From Eubacterium sp. (GTDB lineage: Bacteria; Bacillota; Clostridia; Oscillospirales; Acutalibacteraceae), in NCBI GenBank assembly GCA_017463985.1, contig JAFUEH010000001.1:51933-115932 (forward strand): a DNA stretch of 64,000 nt, written 5' to 3'. Positions 34,842-43,673 of the stretch are shown in pieces; positions within the stretch are counted from its first letter, which is position 1; every line of letters begins with the position of its first letter. The notes under the pieces were generated by a model. That model made no database searches and was not told where the DNA came from. It worked only from the letters and a program-made list of their open reading frames with translations. The translations under genes and the position numbers were made by a program.

Positions 34842-36959
34842 ATGAAAATAAAAACAAAATTTCCTATTCCGTCGGCACTCCGCAACAACCGGCAGCTGGC
34901 GCACCTGACGAAGGCCTTGCTGTACGGTGCGCTCGGCTTTGTGCTGAGCGTCGGCAACGTACTCGACGGACTGCACCCGTTTGGGATCGCGGCGGTGGCA
35001 GTGGCGAAGCGCCGTTATTTTGCCTACTGCGCGGTCGGTGCCGTGCTCGGTACGCTCCTCACCGGCCTGAACGCCGTGTCTGCACGCTATCTTTGCGCCG
35101 TCGCGCTCGCGACGCTCGGCGCGCTGGCCTCAGCGGCCTTCCGTTTCAATGACCGACCGCTCTTTTCCGTGGCCGTAGCGCTGGCAGCCTGCCTTGTTAC
35201 CGGCTTGCTCTACGATCTCAAGACGAACCAGCCGCCGGCGGCGTACCTGCTGACAGCCGGTGAAACGGTCTTATGCAGCGGTGCCGCCGCCGTTTTTTAC
35301 CGCGCACTGCACGCCAATTACAAGCAGCTGCGGCTGAATGCCCTGCCGGCTAACGACTTGGCGTGTATCCTCATTGCGCTCGCCCTTGTCCTGCTGAACA
35401 CCGCGCGTTTACAGCTGGGGCCTTGGTTTCCGGCGGTCACCGTCGCTGCCGCGGCGGTATTGACGTCCGTATTCTATGACAGCGGCAAGACCGGCTTTTT
35501 TGCCGCAGCGGCTTTCGGCTTTGCGCTGGCTGTCTGCTATCCGGACAGGCTGTTCATGGCCGGCTCATTGACCTGTGCCGCCGTGGCAGCCTCGCTCTGC
35601 GTACCGGCCGGCACCGTTTTTACCGCGCTGGCCTTCACGGCCTGCACCGCCTTTTTTGCCGTTGCCTCCGGCGCAGAGACAGCCCTGCCGTTTTTTGTCA
35701 GCAGCGCTGTCGGCGCCTTACTGTTTGTGCTGCTGCCGTCGACGTTGACGGAGCGCCTGGAGGACCTAGCTGATCGCCGCCGTGACGCCAAAAACGACGG
35801 TTCGCTGCGGCAATCGCTGGTGCTGAAGCTGCGCTTTGCCGGCTCTGCAATGGCAGCCATCAGCGAAAGCGTGGAACAGGTACGGGAGAAGATTAACGAA
35901 ATCACCCGCCGTGAAAACAGCCGCCTACGGGAGGAGATCAGCGAACAGGAATACCTCTGCCGCGAAACGGTACTGGAAAAAACGAACCAGCTACGCCGTG
36001 TGGCGTCGGATCAATTCTTTTCGATCGCGGATATGCTGGAGGATCTCGCCTTTGAATTTGACGAAGCAGAGGTGTTTGACGCGGCCGCTTCCGGACGCAT
36101 CCGCCGCCTGCTCACCGAATACGATATCTATCCGCACAGCATCTCTGCCGTAGAGGACCGTTACGGCCGGATGCGCGTGGAGATACTGACGGATCGCAGC
36201 ACGGAAGGGCTGGACAATCCTGCGCTCGCCTCCGAGATCGGCAAGCTCTGTTCCCGCTATTTTGACAGCGGCAGCGTCACACAGTTTCAAAACGACGCGA
36301 TGCTGTCCTTTTTTGAGCGGCCGAATTACCGTTTAGACATCGGCTTTTCCCAGCACAGCGCGGAGGGAAAGCTCTGCGGCGACACCGTAAAAATCATCAA
36401 TGACCGCAAAGGTCATACCATCCTGATCATCAGCGACGGTATGGGAACCGGCTCACGCGCCGCACTGGATGGGGCGATGGGTGCCGGCTTGCTGTCAAAG
36501 CTGATCAACGCCGGCTTTGGTTTTGACAGCGCGCTCAAGGTCGTGAACTGTGCGCTGCTCGTCAAGAGCAACGACGAAAGTCTGGCGACCCTGGATATTG
36601 CCAACATCGACCTGTTCACCGGCAAAACGGAGCTGCTGAAGGCCGGCGCACCGGCAGGCTTCCTGCTGAAAGCCGACGGCGTAACCAAATGCGAGCTGAG
36701 CTCCATGCCGGCCGGCATTCTGAGAGGCATTGAATTTGCGCGGCGCACCGCCGTGTTGCGGCCGGAGGAAAAGATCGTCCTTGTCAGCGACGGCGTCTGC
36801 GAACCGGATGAGACATGGCTGCCGGAGGCACTGCTTTCGCTGGGTGACCGCGACGCACAAACGTGCGCCGATCACCTTTTAGCGGAGGCGTTAGCAGCCC
36901 GCGGTAACCGAAAACAGGATGATATGAGCGTGATTGTGGCAACACTGGAAAGGAACTGA
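34842..36959 (+). CDS. spoIIE: Stage II sporulation protein E (SpoIIE phosphatase)
   Basis: 705 aa from ATG 34842 (AAAAGGACA upstream). The N-terminal 300 residues hold about ten membrane helices, then a linker helix region (RREENS-type, about 340-400), and the C-terminal PP2C-type domain with ISDGMGTGSRA (metal-binding aspartate), LDIANIDLFTG and LVSDGVCEPD. In Bacilli it dephosphorylates SpoIIAA to activate sigma-F in the forespore and localises to the septum. Length is slightly below the 827 aa of B. subtilis, as in many clostridia. Regulation is likely by Spo0A (see promoter). Confidence 0.92.
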   Translation: MKIKTKFPIPSALRNNRQLAHLTKALLYGALGFVLSVGNVLDGLHPFGIAAVAVAKRRYFAYCAVGAVLGTLLTGLNAVSARYLCAVALATLGALASAAFRFNDRPLFSVAVALAACLVTGLLYDLKTNQPPAAYLLTAGETVLCSGAAAVFYRALHANYKQLRLNALPANDLACILIALALVLLNTARLQLGPWFPAVTVAAAAVLTSVFYDSGKTGFFAAAAFGFALAVCYPDRLFMAGSLTCAAVAASLCVPAGTVFTALAFTACTAFFAVASGAETALPFFVSSAVGALLFVLLPSTLTERLEDLADRRRDAKNDGSLRQSLVLKLRFAGSAMAAISESVEQVREKINEITRRENSRLREEISEQEYLCRETVLEKTNQLRRVASDQFFSIADMLEDLAFEFDEAEVFDAAASGRIRRLLTEYDIYPHSISAVEDRYGRMRVEILTDRSTEGLDNPALASEIGKLCSRYFDSGSVTQFQNDAMLSFFERPNYRLDIGFSQHSAEGKLCGDTVKIINDRKGHTILIISDGMGTGSRAALDGAMGAGLLSKLINAGFGFDSALKVVNCALLVKSNDESLATLDIANIDLFTGKTELLKAGAPAGFLLKADGVTKCELSSMPAGILRGIEFARRTAVLRPEEKIVLVSDGVCEPDETWLPEALLSLGDRDAQTCADHLLAEALAARGNRKQDDMSVIVATLERN

Positions 36960-36963
36960 TCTT

Positions 36964-38673
36964 ATGAACGCAATTTTTGCATACACTGGCGACCGTCCGT
37001 GCCGGGAGCTGTTATGGCAGGGACTGCTGCGATGCAGTGAGGGCGATCTTGCCGGCGTGACGGTACAAACGGAAAAGGGACTGGCCGCCGCCAAGGCAGC
37101 TTGCTCGCAACAGGAGCTGGCGCAGCGCTGCCGTCACCTGCAGGAGGACGGCACAGCAGGGCTGGCTGCCGCCTGTACTGCGCTGCAGGCACAGCCGATG
37201 GATATCACGGCGCCGCCTTATGCCGAAAAAGAGACGGCGCTGGCGCTGGACGGCACCTTGCAAGACGACAGCCGTTTGCTCACCGCGGTAAGCAGCGGCG
37301 ATAACCGGTCGCCCGAGGCGCTGTGGCTGCGGCATCTGATGAGCTTGGGTGCAGACGGGTGCCTGCAGGCACTGCGCCGCGCCGCCGGCGGCGAACAGGT
37401 ATCCACCGTTTTGCTTTCCGCCAAGGACAACTGTCTTTATTGCCGCAGCGGCGTCAATCCCCTGTATATCGGCGTGGCGGAGCACGGCTTTTTTGTGACG
37501 AACGAGCTGTCGGCGCTGCCTGAAGACGCCGTTCGCTTCTATCTGCTCCGTGACGGTGAAGGCGCTAAGCTGACGGCAGAGCATGCGACGCTGCTGGACG
37601 CCCGCCTACGTAAAATCAAAAAGCCGCTCTTATCCACTGAAACAGCACTGCTGTCTGCAGCAGGCGCGCCGCCGTCTCCCTTTGCCTGTCCGCTCGCCGT
37701 AAAGGCCTGCATCGCGCAATATATCAGCGGCGGGACGCTCAACCGCGAGGCACTCCCCTCCTCTAAAAAAATGCTGCTGCGCTGCCATAAAGCAATTCTC
37801 GCCGGCAGCGGTGAGGCCTACGCTGCCGCCTGTTTGGCAGCGCACCGTTTTCCGCAGCTGACGGACATGGACGCTGTTGCGCATGAGACCGGCGCGCTTT
37901 TGCTCGACAACCCGTTGATGGATCGCAACACCTTGGTGATCGTCCTGTCGGGCGGCGGCAAGGAGGACGGTATGACAGCCGTTCTGCAGCGCGCCGCACG
38001 GCTTGGTGCGCCGACCGTTGCCGTAACGGAAAGCCGCTATTCCCCGATCGCATTACTGGCTGACGAGGTGCTGACAATACCGGCAGGCAGCGGCGTGATC
38101 GGCGCGTATCTGGCACTGACGTTTTTCATGCTGTATATCGGCAGCAAAAGCGAGATCCTGTCTGACGTTTACCTGAGCGTGACGGTACAGCTGGCTGAAA
38201 TGCTGGCCGGCAAGGTGAGCGCCGCGATCAAGGCGGTGCCGCCGGTGCAGCGCCTTTCCGGCAGGCTGATCCATGCTGACACGGTAATCACCGCCGGTAT
38301 CGGCGCAGACGCAGCCGTCGCGGAGGAGGCAGCCGCCACCCTGCGGCGTACCCTGCGCGTGCCGGCATTCCGCCAAAGCCTGTATTCCCTCGTATCGGAA
38401 AGCCGCTCGCCGCTCGGCGGTCTGCTGGTGCTGTCCTTTTTGACTGACCCGGCGGCAGCGCCGGAAACCCTGCGCCTGCTCCGTCGGCTGCACCTGCACG
38501 GTGCCGAAGTGCTGCTCGTCACTACCGAAAGCATTGAGTCAGACCTGACGGACGAGCTGCCGGTCATTGCCTATCCGGACAGCCTGCCGCTGTTTAATCC
38601 GGTAATCTGCCTGTCAGGCCTGCAAAAGGTATGCGCGTCGGCGCAGGAGCTGCTGCAAGCGAAGGCTGTCTGA
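36964..38673 (+). CDS. Degenerate GlmS-like protein (dead glutaminase plus two SIS domains)
   Basis: 569 aa from ATG 36964, 4 bp after spoIIE. It lines up end to end with glutamine-fructose-6-phosphate aminotransferase: MNAIFAYTGD in place of MCGIxGY, LLWQGLLRC for LLxGLxRLEYRGYD, ALDGTLQD for VHNGIIEN, and YCRSGVNPLYIG for ARSGSPLVIG. The N-terminal catalytic cysteine is replaced by Asn, and the Arg and Asn-Gly glutamine-binding motifs are lost, so it cannot hydrolyse glutamine. Two SIS sugar-phosphate domains follow (about 285-400 and 430-560) with SGGGKEDG where GlmS has SQSGET. A sugar-phosphate-sensing role in sporulation is inferred from spoIIE co-transcription. Confidence 0.75.
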   Translation: MNAIFAYTGDRPCRELLWQGLLRCSEGDLAGVTVQTEKGLAAAKAACSQQELAQRCRHLQEDGTAGLAAACTALQAQPMDITAPPYAEKETALALDGTLQDDSRLLTAVSSGDNRSPEALWLRHLMSLGADGCLQALRRAAGGEQVSTVLLSAKDNCLYCRSGVNPLYIGVAEHGFFVTNELSALPEDAVRFYLLRDGEGAKLTAEHATLLDARLRKIKKPLLSTETALLSAAGAPPSPFACPLAVKACIAQYISGGTLNREALPSSKKMLLRCHKAILAGSGEAYAAACLAAHRFPQLTDMDAVAHETGALLLDNPLMDRNTLVIVLSGGGKEDGMTAVLQRAARLGAPTVAVTESRYSPIALLADEVLTIPAGSGVIGAYLALTFFMLYIGSKSEILSDVYLSVTVQLAEMLAGKVSAAIKAVPPVQRLSGRLIHADTVITAGIGADAAVAEEAAATLRRTLRVPAFRQSLYSLVSESRSPLGGLLVLSFLTDPAAAPETLRLLRRLHLHGAEVLLVTTESIESDLTDELPVIAYPDSLPLFNPVICLSGLQKVCASAQELLQAKAV

Positions 38674-38683
38674 AACATTTTTA

Positions 38684-38711
38684 TTGCAATCCCCGTCTGA
38701 AGTGCTATAAT
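38684..38711 (+). promoter_or_regulatory. Sigma-A promoter of guaA
   Basis: TTGCAA (38684-38689), 16-bp spacer, TATAAT (38706-38711), 34 bp before the ATG. No purine riboswitch fits in the short leader. Confidence 0.65.
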
Positions 38712-38745
38712 ATACCTATTAAATTAAAAGGCGGGAGGCGTTTAC

Positions 38746-40275
38746 ATGGAAAAGATTCTTGTGCTGGATTTCGGCGGTCAGTATAACCAGCTGATCGCGC
38801 GCCGTGTGCGTGACCATCGGGTATTTGCAGAAATTTTACCCTATACCACGCCGCTGGAAACCATCCGAGCGAATAAATATAAAGGTATTATTTTTACCGG
38901 CGGGCCGAACTCGGTGTTTGATATGGCATCGCCGCATTACAGCAAGGACATCCTGTCCCTCGGCATTCCGGTGCTCGGTATCTGCTACGGCTGCCAGCTG
39001 ATTGCCTGGATGGCCGGCGGCACCGTTAAAACCGCGCCGGTATCCGAATACGGCAAAATAGAGCTGACGGTGAAGCAGCCGTCGCCGCTGTTTGAAAACA
39101 TTCCTGAAAAATCCGTTGTCTGGATGAGCCATACGGACTATATCGCCGCTGCGCCGGAGGGCTATGAGGTCGTCGCGACAACGCCTGACTGCCCCTGCGC
39201 GGCAATGCAAAATGAAAAAAAGGGCATTTACGCCGTCCAGTTTCATCCGGAGGTCACCCATTCAGAATACGGCAACCAGCTGCTGTACAATTTCTTGTAT
39301 GCTGTCTGCGGCTGTAAGGGCGACTGGGTAATGGACAGCTTTATCGAGGATACCGTCGCCAAGCTGCGCCGTCAGATCGGTGATAAAAACGTTATTCTCG
39401 GCCTCTCCGGCGGTGTCGATTCCTCGGTGGCCGCCGCACTGCTGTCGCGTGCCGTAGGCAAGCAGCTTACCTGCGTATTCCTTGATCAGGGCTTAATGCG
39501 CAAGGACGAGGGCGACTTTGTGGAAAATACCTTCACCACCCTCTTTGATATGAACTTTATCCGCGTGAACTGCGGCGAGCAGTTCCTGACCGCCCTAAAG
39601 GGCGTGACCGATCCGGAGGAAAAGCGTCATATCATCGGCACTGAATTTTTCAACGCCTTTTGGAATGAGATCCGAAAGCAGAACGACAAGGGCTATTTTG
39701 CCCAAGGTACGATTTATCCTGACTGTATTGAATCCGGCAAGGGCGATGCCGATACGATCAAGACCCACCACAACCGTGTCAAAATGCCGGACGACGTGGA
39801 ATTCCTCGGTATTATTGAACCGCTGGCCGACCTGTTCAAGGACGAGGTGCGGCGCGTGGGCGAACGCCTTGGCATTCCGAAGGAGCTGGTGTGGCGCCAG
39901 CCCTTCCCAGGTCCAGGCCTCGGCGTCAGGATCATTGGCGAAATCACCGCCGAAAAGATCAAAACCCTGCAGGAAGCGGACGCCATTCTACGTGATGAAA
40001 TGGCCAAAAACGGCTATGAACGGAACCTGGCGCAGTTTTTCTGCGTGCTGCCGGGCGTCAAAACCGTCGGCGTCATGGGCGATCACCGCACCTACGAGCA
40101 ACTGATCGCAATCCGTGCCGTCACAACGGACGATTTCATGACGGCGGACTGGGCGCGCATTCCTTACGATATTCTCGCGAAGGTATCGAACCGTATCACA
40201 AATGAATGCCCCAACGTCAACCGCGTTGTGTACGATATCACCAGCAAACCCCCCGGCACCGTCGAGTGGGAATAA
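38746..40275 (+). CDS. guaA: GMP synthase (glutamine-hydrolysing)
   Basis: 509 aa, usual length. It converts XMP to GMP with ATP and glutamine. The N-terminal class I amidotransferase has the nucleophile cysteine in GICYGCQL and HPEVTHSEYG. The ATP-pyrophosphatase domain carries LGLSGGVDSSVAAALL (about 220), and the C-terminal dimerisation domain ends in TSKPPGTVEWE. All key residues are present. It has its own promoter and a terminator 90 bp downstream. Confidence 0.96.
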   Translation: MEKILVLDFGGQYNQLIARRVRDHRVFAEILPYTTPLETIRANKYKGIIFTGGPNSVFDMASPHYSKDILSLGIPVLGICYGCQLIAWMAGGTVKTAPVSEYGKIELTVKQPSPLFENIPEKSVVWMSHTDYIAAAPEGYEVVATTPDCPCAAMQNEKKGIYAVQFHPEVTHSEYGNQLLYNFLYAVCGCKGDWVMDSFIEDTVAKLRRQIGDKNVILGLSGGVDSSVAAALLSRAVGKQLTCVFLDQGLMRKDEGDFVENTFTTLFDMNFIRVNCGEQFLTALKGVTDPEEKRHIIGTEFFNAFWNEIRKQNDKGYFAQGTIYPDCIESGKGDADTIKTHHNRVKMPDDVEFLGIIEPLADLFKDEVRRVGERLGIPKELVWRQPFPGPGLGVRIIGEITAEKIKTLQEADAILRDEMAKNGYERNLAQFFCVLPGVKTVGVMGDHRTYEQLIAIRAVTTDDFMTADWARIPYDILAKVSNRITNECPNVNRVVYDITSKPPGTVEWE

Positions 40276-40364
40276 TAGCAAGGACTCAATAAGATCGGAA
40301 TTTTTGTAGCTTTCAGCGATTCGGAATCGCTTTGCGACACTAATTAAAGTGATTTCAAGTAATT

Positions 40365-40402
40365 AAGAGGCTGTCTTGCGAGAGCAAGATAGCCTCTTGT
40401 TG
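40365..40402 (+). terminator. Terminator after guaA
   Basis: 15-bp stem (AAGAGGCTGTCTTGC with one G-U pair, loop GAGA) ending in CTTGTTG. Confidence 0.75.
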
Positions 40403-40465
40403 ACGATTGAAATATTGTGGTGTAGGACGTTTTAGAGCCTATAAACACTGACTGTTTGGCATAGA

Positions 40466-40641
40466 TTGAAAAAGCATTTTTGATATGGTAAAATAGTAAT
40501 GACTTGTCAGCACGTGACTTGTATTTTCTTTTACGGCATACCGAATTATCTCCTTCGCTGGAAGAATCAATTAATGCTTTTGAGGTTCTTTCTAACGAAG
40601 TGGGAATTTTAACACAAATAATCAGACGTAATAAAAGATAA
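40466..40641 (+). pseudogene. Short coding remnant with its own promoter
   Basis: TTGAAA (40466-40471), 17 bp, TAAAAT (40489-40494) is a good promoter, yet it serves only a frame from 40492 to a TAA at 40639-40641. The translated part (DLSARDLYFLLRHTELSPSL, then INAFEVLSNEVGILTQIIRR) reads like the C-terminus of a real helical protein, but there is no proper start or ribosome site. Probably the remnant of a lost gene; not identified. Confidence 0.35.
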
Positions 40642-40781
40642 ATCTCTAGAGTTTTTTTGCAGAGCTGGAATGACGCTGCTAAGCGCGGGAAGGGCATATC
40701 AGTGCTGTTTTGAGGTGATCTTGACAATGCAGGCAGGCGTTTCCATGATCGACAATCTCAATTGAGTTTATCTAAAAAAGT

Positions 40782-40823
40782 AAGAGCTATCTGATTCTGT
40801 TAAAGGATCGGATAGCTCTTTTC
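40782..40823 (+). terminator. Terminator upstream of padR
   Basis: AAGAGCTATC pairs with GATAGCTCTT (inner CTGAT/ATCGG partly paired) and is followed by TTC. It closes off the remnant transcript before padR. Confidence 0.7.
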
Positions 40824-40858
40824 TTGATAGCTCATAAAAAAATCGCGCAAAGAATACC

Positions 40859-40887
40859 TTGACAAGCGATATACTTCGTGTTATGAT
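40859..40887 (+). promoter_or_regulatory. Sigma-A promoter of the padR operon
   Basis: TTGACA (40859-40864), 17-bp spacer, TATGAT (40882-40887). An ATAC...GTAT inverted pair flanks the -10 (40872-40891) and could be part of a PadR operator for autoregulation; that part is weak. Confidence 0.7.
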
Positions 40888-40911
40888 GTATTCTGAAAGG
40901 AGCAATACACT

Positions 40912-41232
40912 ATGGACAATCAGTTAAAGCGTGGCTTGCTGGATGTGTGCGTACTGGCGGCGATCAAAAGCAAGGATTCCTACGGCTATCAAATCATCAA
41001 GGATATGAAGCCGTATCTTACCCTGTCCGAATCGACGCTGTACACGATACTGAAACGGCTCGAAGCGGCGGATATGCTCACCGTCCGGAGCGTAGAACAC
41101 GACGGTCGGCTCAGAAAGTATTATCACATTACCGATACCGGCATCAAGCGTATCGAGGAATTTCGGGAGGATTGGAAGGAAATCCAGTCCATCTATCATT
41201 TTATCACCAGAGAGGATGGGGAGCATGAATAA
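40912..41232 (+). CDS. PadR-family transcriptional regulator
   Basis: 106 aa with GAAAGGAG before the ATG. Winged-helix repressor: LKRGLLDVCVLAAIKSKDSYGYQIIKDM, SESTLYTILKRLEAADM (recognition helix) and KYYHITDTG wing are the PadR hallmarks. The short C-terminal helix dimerises. It heads an operon with DUF1700 and DUF4097 genes, a common Firmicute arrangement in which the regulator responds to envelope or drug stress and represses its own operon. Confidence 0.92.
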   Translation: MDNQLKRGLLDVCVLAAIKSKDSYGYQIIKDMKPYLTLSESTLYTILKRLEAADMLTVRSVEHDGRLRKYYHITDTGIKRIEEFREDWKEIQSIYHFITREDGEHE

Positions 41233-41839
41233 GGAAAATTTCTTACGCCAGTTACGCGATCGGCTGTCTTTTCTTCCGCGGGAGGAAGCGGAGGAACGGA
41301 TTGCATTTTATAATGAGATGATCAGCGACCTGATAGAGGACGGTCTGACCGAGGAGGAGGCGGTTGCCAAAATCGGCAGCGTTGACGACGTAACCCAAAA
41401 GATCATGGCAGAAATGCCATTTTTGTCCATTGTCAAGGAAAAGGTCAAGCCCAAAAGAAAGCTGAAAGCATGGGAGCTCGTGCTGCTGATCCTCGGGGCA
41501 CCGCTCTGGGTGCCGCTCGTGCTTACCGTCTTGGCCGTGTTGGCGTCGCTGTATATCACAGTATGGGCGGCTTTGATCTGCTTGTGGGCGGCTGATCTGT
41601 CCTTGACATTCTGTGCAGTGTCCTGCCTCATCGGAACGGTTGAATATATCCGGCTCGGCAATCCGGCCGGCGCGCTGTTTGCCTTGGGTGCCGCTGCTGT
41701 CTGTGCCGGTCTGTCCATATTGGTATTTTTCGCCTGTCGTTGGCTCACGAAGCAGCTGATCCAGGCGACCGGCAGGCTTGCCGTCAAAATAAAGCTATCA
41801 TGCGCAGGTAAGGAGGATACGAAAAATGAGCAAAACTAA
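41225..41839 (+). CDS. DUF1700 (HAAS-type) membrane protein
   Basis: 204 aa from ATG 41225, overlapping the padR stop by 8 bp (GGGGAG upstream). Residues 1-75 form the DUF1700 helical domain (FLRQLRDRLSFLPREEAEER, then LTEEEAVAKIGSVDDVTQKI), followed by three to four membrane helices (about 85-165). The family is nearly always encoded between PadR and DUF4097 and is thought to relay or buffer an envelope signal. The stop overlaps the next start. Confidence 0.88.
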   Translation: MNKENFLRQLRDRLSFLPREEAEERIAFYNEMISDLIEDGLTEEEAVAKIGSVDDVTQKIMAEMPFLSIVKEKVKPKRKLKAWELVLLILGAPLWVPLVLTVLAVLASLYITVWAALICLWAADLSLTFCAVSCLIGTVEYIRLGNPAGALFALGAAAVCAGLSILVFFACRWLTKQLIQATGRLAVKIKLSCAGKEDTKNEQN

Positions 41840-42785
41840 GAAATGGGCGATTGCCGGGTTCGCGCTTGTCGGCGCAGGGCTGTTGATCTGTTTGATAACG
41901 CTGGCGGTCTTTGGCTTCTATCCGTCACAGCTGCGCACCGGCACCATGGTATCGAACACCTACGAGGTCAGCGAAGCCTTTGACAGCCTCCGCATCGACG
42001 CGGATACGGAGGAAATACGCTTCGTTCCGTCAGCGGACGGCGCGTGCAGTGTGGTCTGCTATGAGGAGGAAAACGCGCCGCACCAAGTCAGGGTGGAGAA
42101 CGCAACCTTAATGATCGGCGGCGAGAAAAAGCCGAAGGTGAATTTCTTCCTTTTTACCGTAACAGAACATCTCACTATCACAGTCTATCTGCCGCAGAAC
42201 AGCTATCGGACGCTCACCGTCGCTGCCGATACCGGCGATACCGTGATCCCGCAGGACTTTTCCTTCGACAGCATCAGCGTGTCGCTTTCAACCGGTGACG
42301 TGACCTGCTCCGCCTCTGCCGACGGCACCGTTGCCATTGAAACAGACACCGGCGCGATCAACCTGTCGGACTGCACAGCGGCTGCCATGGCGCTGACCTC
42401 CGATACAGGAAAGATCTCCTTGTCTGATGTGACGCTAACAGAGAACCTGCAGCTCACGTCGAACACCGGCGCCGTCACCCTGAACCGCGTGCTTTGTCAA
42501 CAGCTGAACGGCACCAGCGATACTGCCGACCTCCTTTTGACCGACGTCCTTGCAGAAGGTGAATTCCGGCTGGTGAGCGACACCGGCGATATTACGTTCA
42601 ACAGCTGCGACGCGGCAGCCATCTATGCCAAGACCGATACGGGCGATATTGCTGGCACGCTGCGTGGCGAGAAGGTATTCCTGACGGAGACGGACACCGG
42701 CCGGATCAACGTGCCGAAAACCGTTACCGGCGGCCGCTGCGAGCTGATCACCGATACCGGCGATATCACGATCGAGCTGACATAG
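41826..42785 (+). CDS. DUF4097 beta-repeat protein
   Basis: 319 aa. One N-terminal membrane helix (about 8-32), then an extracytoplasmic right-handed beta-helix-like domain with repeats such as DTGDTVIPQ, STGDVTCSA, DTGAINLSD, DTGKISLSD, NTGAVTLNR, DTGDITFNS, DTGDIAGTL and DTGDITIEL, spaced about 20 residues. This is the DUF4097 signature. The role is unknown; it is probably the surface partner of the DUF1700 protein. The gene overlaps DUF1700 by 14 bp. Confidence 0.9.
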   Translation: MSKTKKWAIAGFALVGAGLLICLITLAVFGFYPSQLRTGTMVSNTYEVSEAFDSLRIDADTEEIRFVPSADGACSVVCYEEENAPHQVRVENATLMIGGEKKPKVNFFLFTVTEHLTITVYLPQNSYRTLTVAADTGDTVIPQDFSFDSISVSLSTGDVTCSASADGTVAIETDTGAINLSDCTAAAMALTSDTGKISLSDVTLTENLQLTSNTGAVTLNRVLCQQLNGTSDTADLLLTDVLAEGEFRLVSDTGDITFNSCDAAAIYAKTDTGDIAGTLRGEKVFLTETDTGRINVPKTVTGGRCELITDTGDITIELT

Positions 42786-42834
42786 CCTGACCACCACCGT
42801 CAAAACGCGCCGCTTTTCGACCGCGTTTTCCCGC

Positions 42835-42863
42835 TTGCCAAGGCTTAGACAGTACGGTACAAT
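42835..42863 (+). promoter_or_regulatory. Sigma-A promoter of the flavodoxin gene
   Basis: TTGCCA (42835-42840), 17-bp spacer, TACAAT (42858-42863), 39 bp before the ATG. Confidence 0.6.
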
Positions 42864-42901
42864 AGAGTGACTAAAAAACAGACGAACAAAAGGAGAAACG
42901 T

Positions 42902-43417
42902 ATGAAAACACTGGTGATCTATTATTCCAGAAAAGGAGAAAACTACTGGAACGGTTCGATCAAAAACCTGACGAAGGGTAACACGGAAATTATCGCTGAA
43001 TATGTCAAGGACGCGACCGGCGCTGACCTGTTTGAGGTAGAGACCGTCCGCGAATATGACAAGTCCTACATGACGTGTATTGAGGAGGCGAAGGAGGAGC
43101 TGAACGCCGACGCCCGTCCGGAGCTCAGGCAATACCTTGACGACATCAGCGGCTATAACAACATCGTCGTTGCCGGTCCGTGCTGGTGGGGCACGTATCC
43201 GATGGCGATTTTCACCCAGCTTGACCGGCTGGACTTTTCCGGCAAAGCCGTATTCCCGATCATGACCCACGAGGGCAGCGGTCTGGCCGGCGCGCCGCAG
43301 GCGCTGAAAAGGCACTGCAAGGGCTCAAGGGTCGGTACCGGCTTAGCCGTGCACGGTGCAGACGCTGCCGCTTCGCAAAAGGCAGTGGAAAAGTGGGTAA
43401 AAAAGAACCTTTTTTAA
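42902..43417 (+). CDS. Flavodoxin-family protein
   Basis: 171 aa. The N-terminal phosphate loop for FMN is VIYYSRKGEN, longer than in short flavodoxins; GPCWWGTYPMAIFTQLD is the second flavin-contacting loop and THEGSGLAG follows. This class is annotated as flavodoxin or NAD(P)H-dependent oxidoreductase and moves electrons in the cytoplasm. It precedes a frameshifted small membrane gene and an SDR gene, possibly on one transcript. Confidence 0.88.
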   Translation: MKTLVIYYSRKGENYWNGSIKNLTKGNTEIIAEYVKDATGADLFEVETVREYDKSYMTCIEEAKEELNADARPELRQYLDDISGYNNIVVAGPCWWGTYPMAIFTQLDRLDFSGKAVFPIMTHEGSGLAGAPQALKRHCKGSRVGTGLAVHGADAAASQKAVEKWVKKNLF

Positions 43418-43435
43418 TCGGTCAGGCACATTGGA

Positions 43436-43651
43436 GTGATGCATCATGAAAAAGACCATTTCCCTTTTACTGACCCTTCTTTTCATGCTGACCTGCGCCG
43501 CCGGTTTGTGGCTTTTGATACCGCCGGAGGACTGCCGCTGTTCCTGTTGAAATACCTGCTGATCGGCGGTATGTTCAGCGTAACGGGCTTTGCTTTGCTC
43601 GCCCTGCTGAACCGAAAAAAGCGGCTTCAGCCGTCAAAGAATGAAGAATAA
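43436..43651 (+). pseudogene. Frameshifted two-helix small membrane protein
   Basis: The best start is the ATG at 43446 (GGAG 9 bp upstream), encoding MKKTISLLLTLLFMLTCAAG, a clear first membrane helix, but this frame stops at 43550. The second helix (LLKYLLIGGMFSVTGFALLALLN, about 43550-43615) and a polar tail lie in the other frame, open from 43436. A single frameshift near 43510-43550 would join them into about 68 aa. It may be a real mutation, a sequencing error or a programmed event; nothing slippery was seen. Confidence 0.55.
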
Positions 43652-43673
43652 AAATGCAGAAAGGAAACACAAG

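Larger units (their letters stand above)
40276..40911. other. 636-bp region between guaA and padR: no intact gene
   Basis: AT-rich compared with its neighbours. It contains the guaA terminator, a consensus-like promoter, a short broken reading frame (40492-40641) and a second terminator, then the padR promoter. A 127-codon minus ORF here crosses the guaA terminator and looks like chance. Confidence 0.6.

Noticed and set aside
40344-40727. 127-codon minus ORF
   Set aside because: Runs through the guaA terminator and the orphan promoter, without a ribosome site or recognisable motif.
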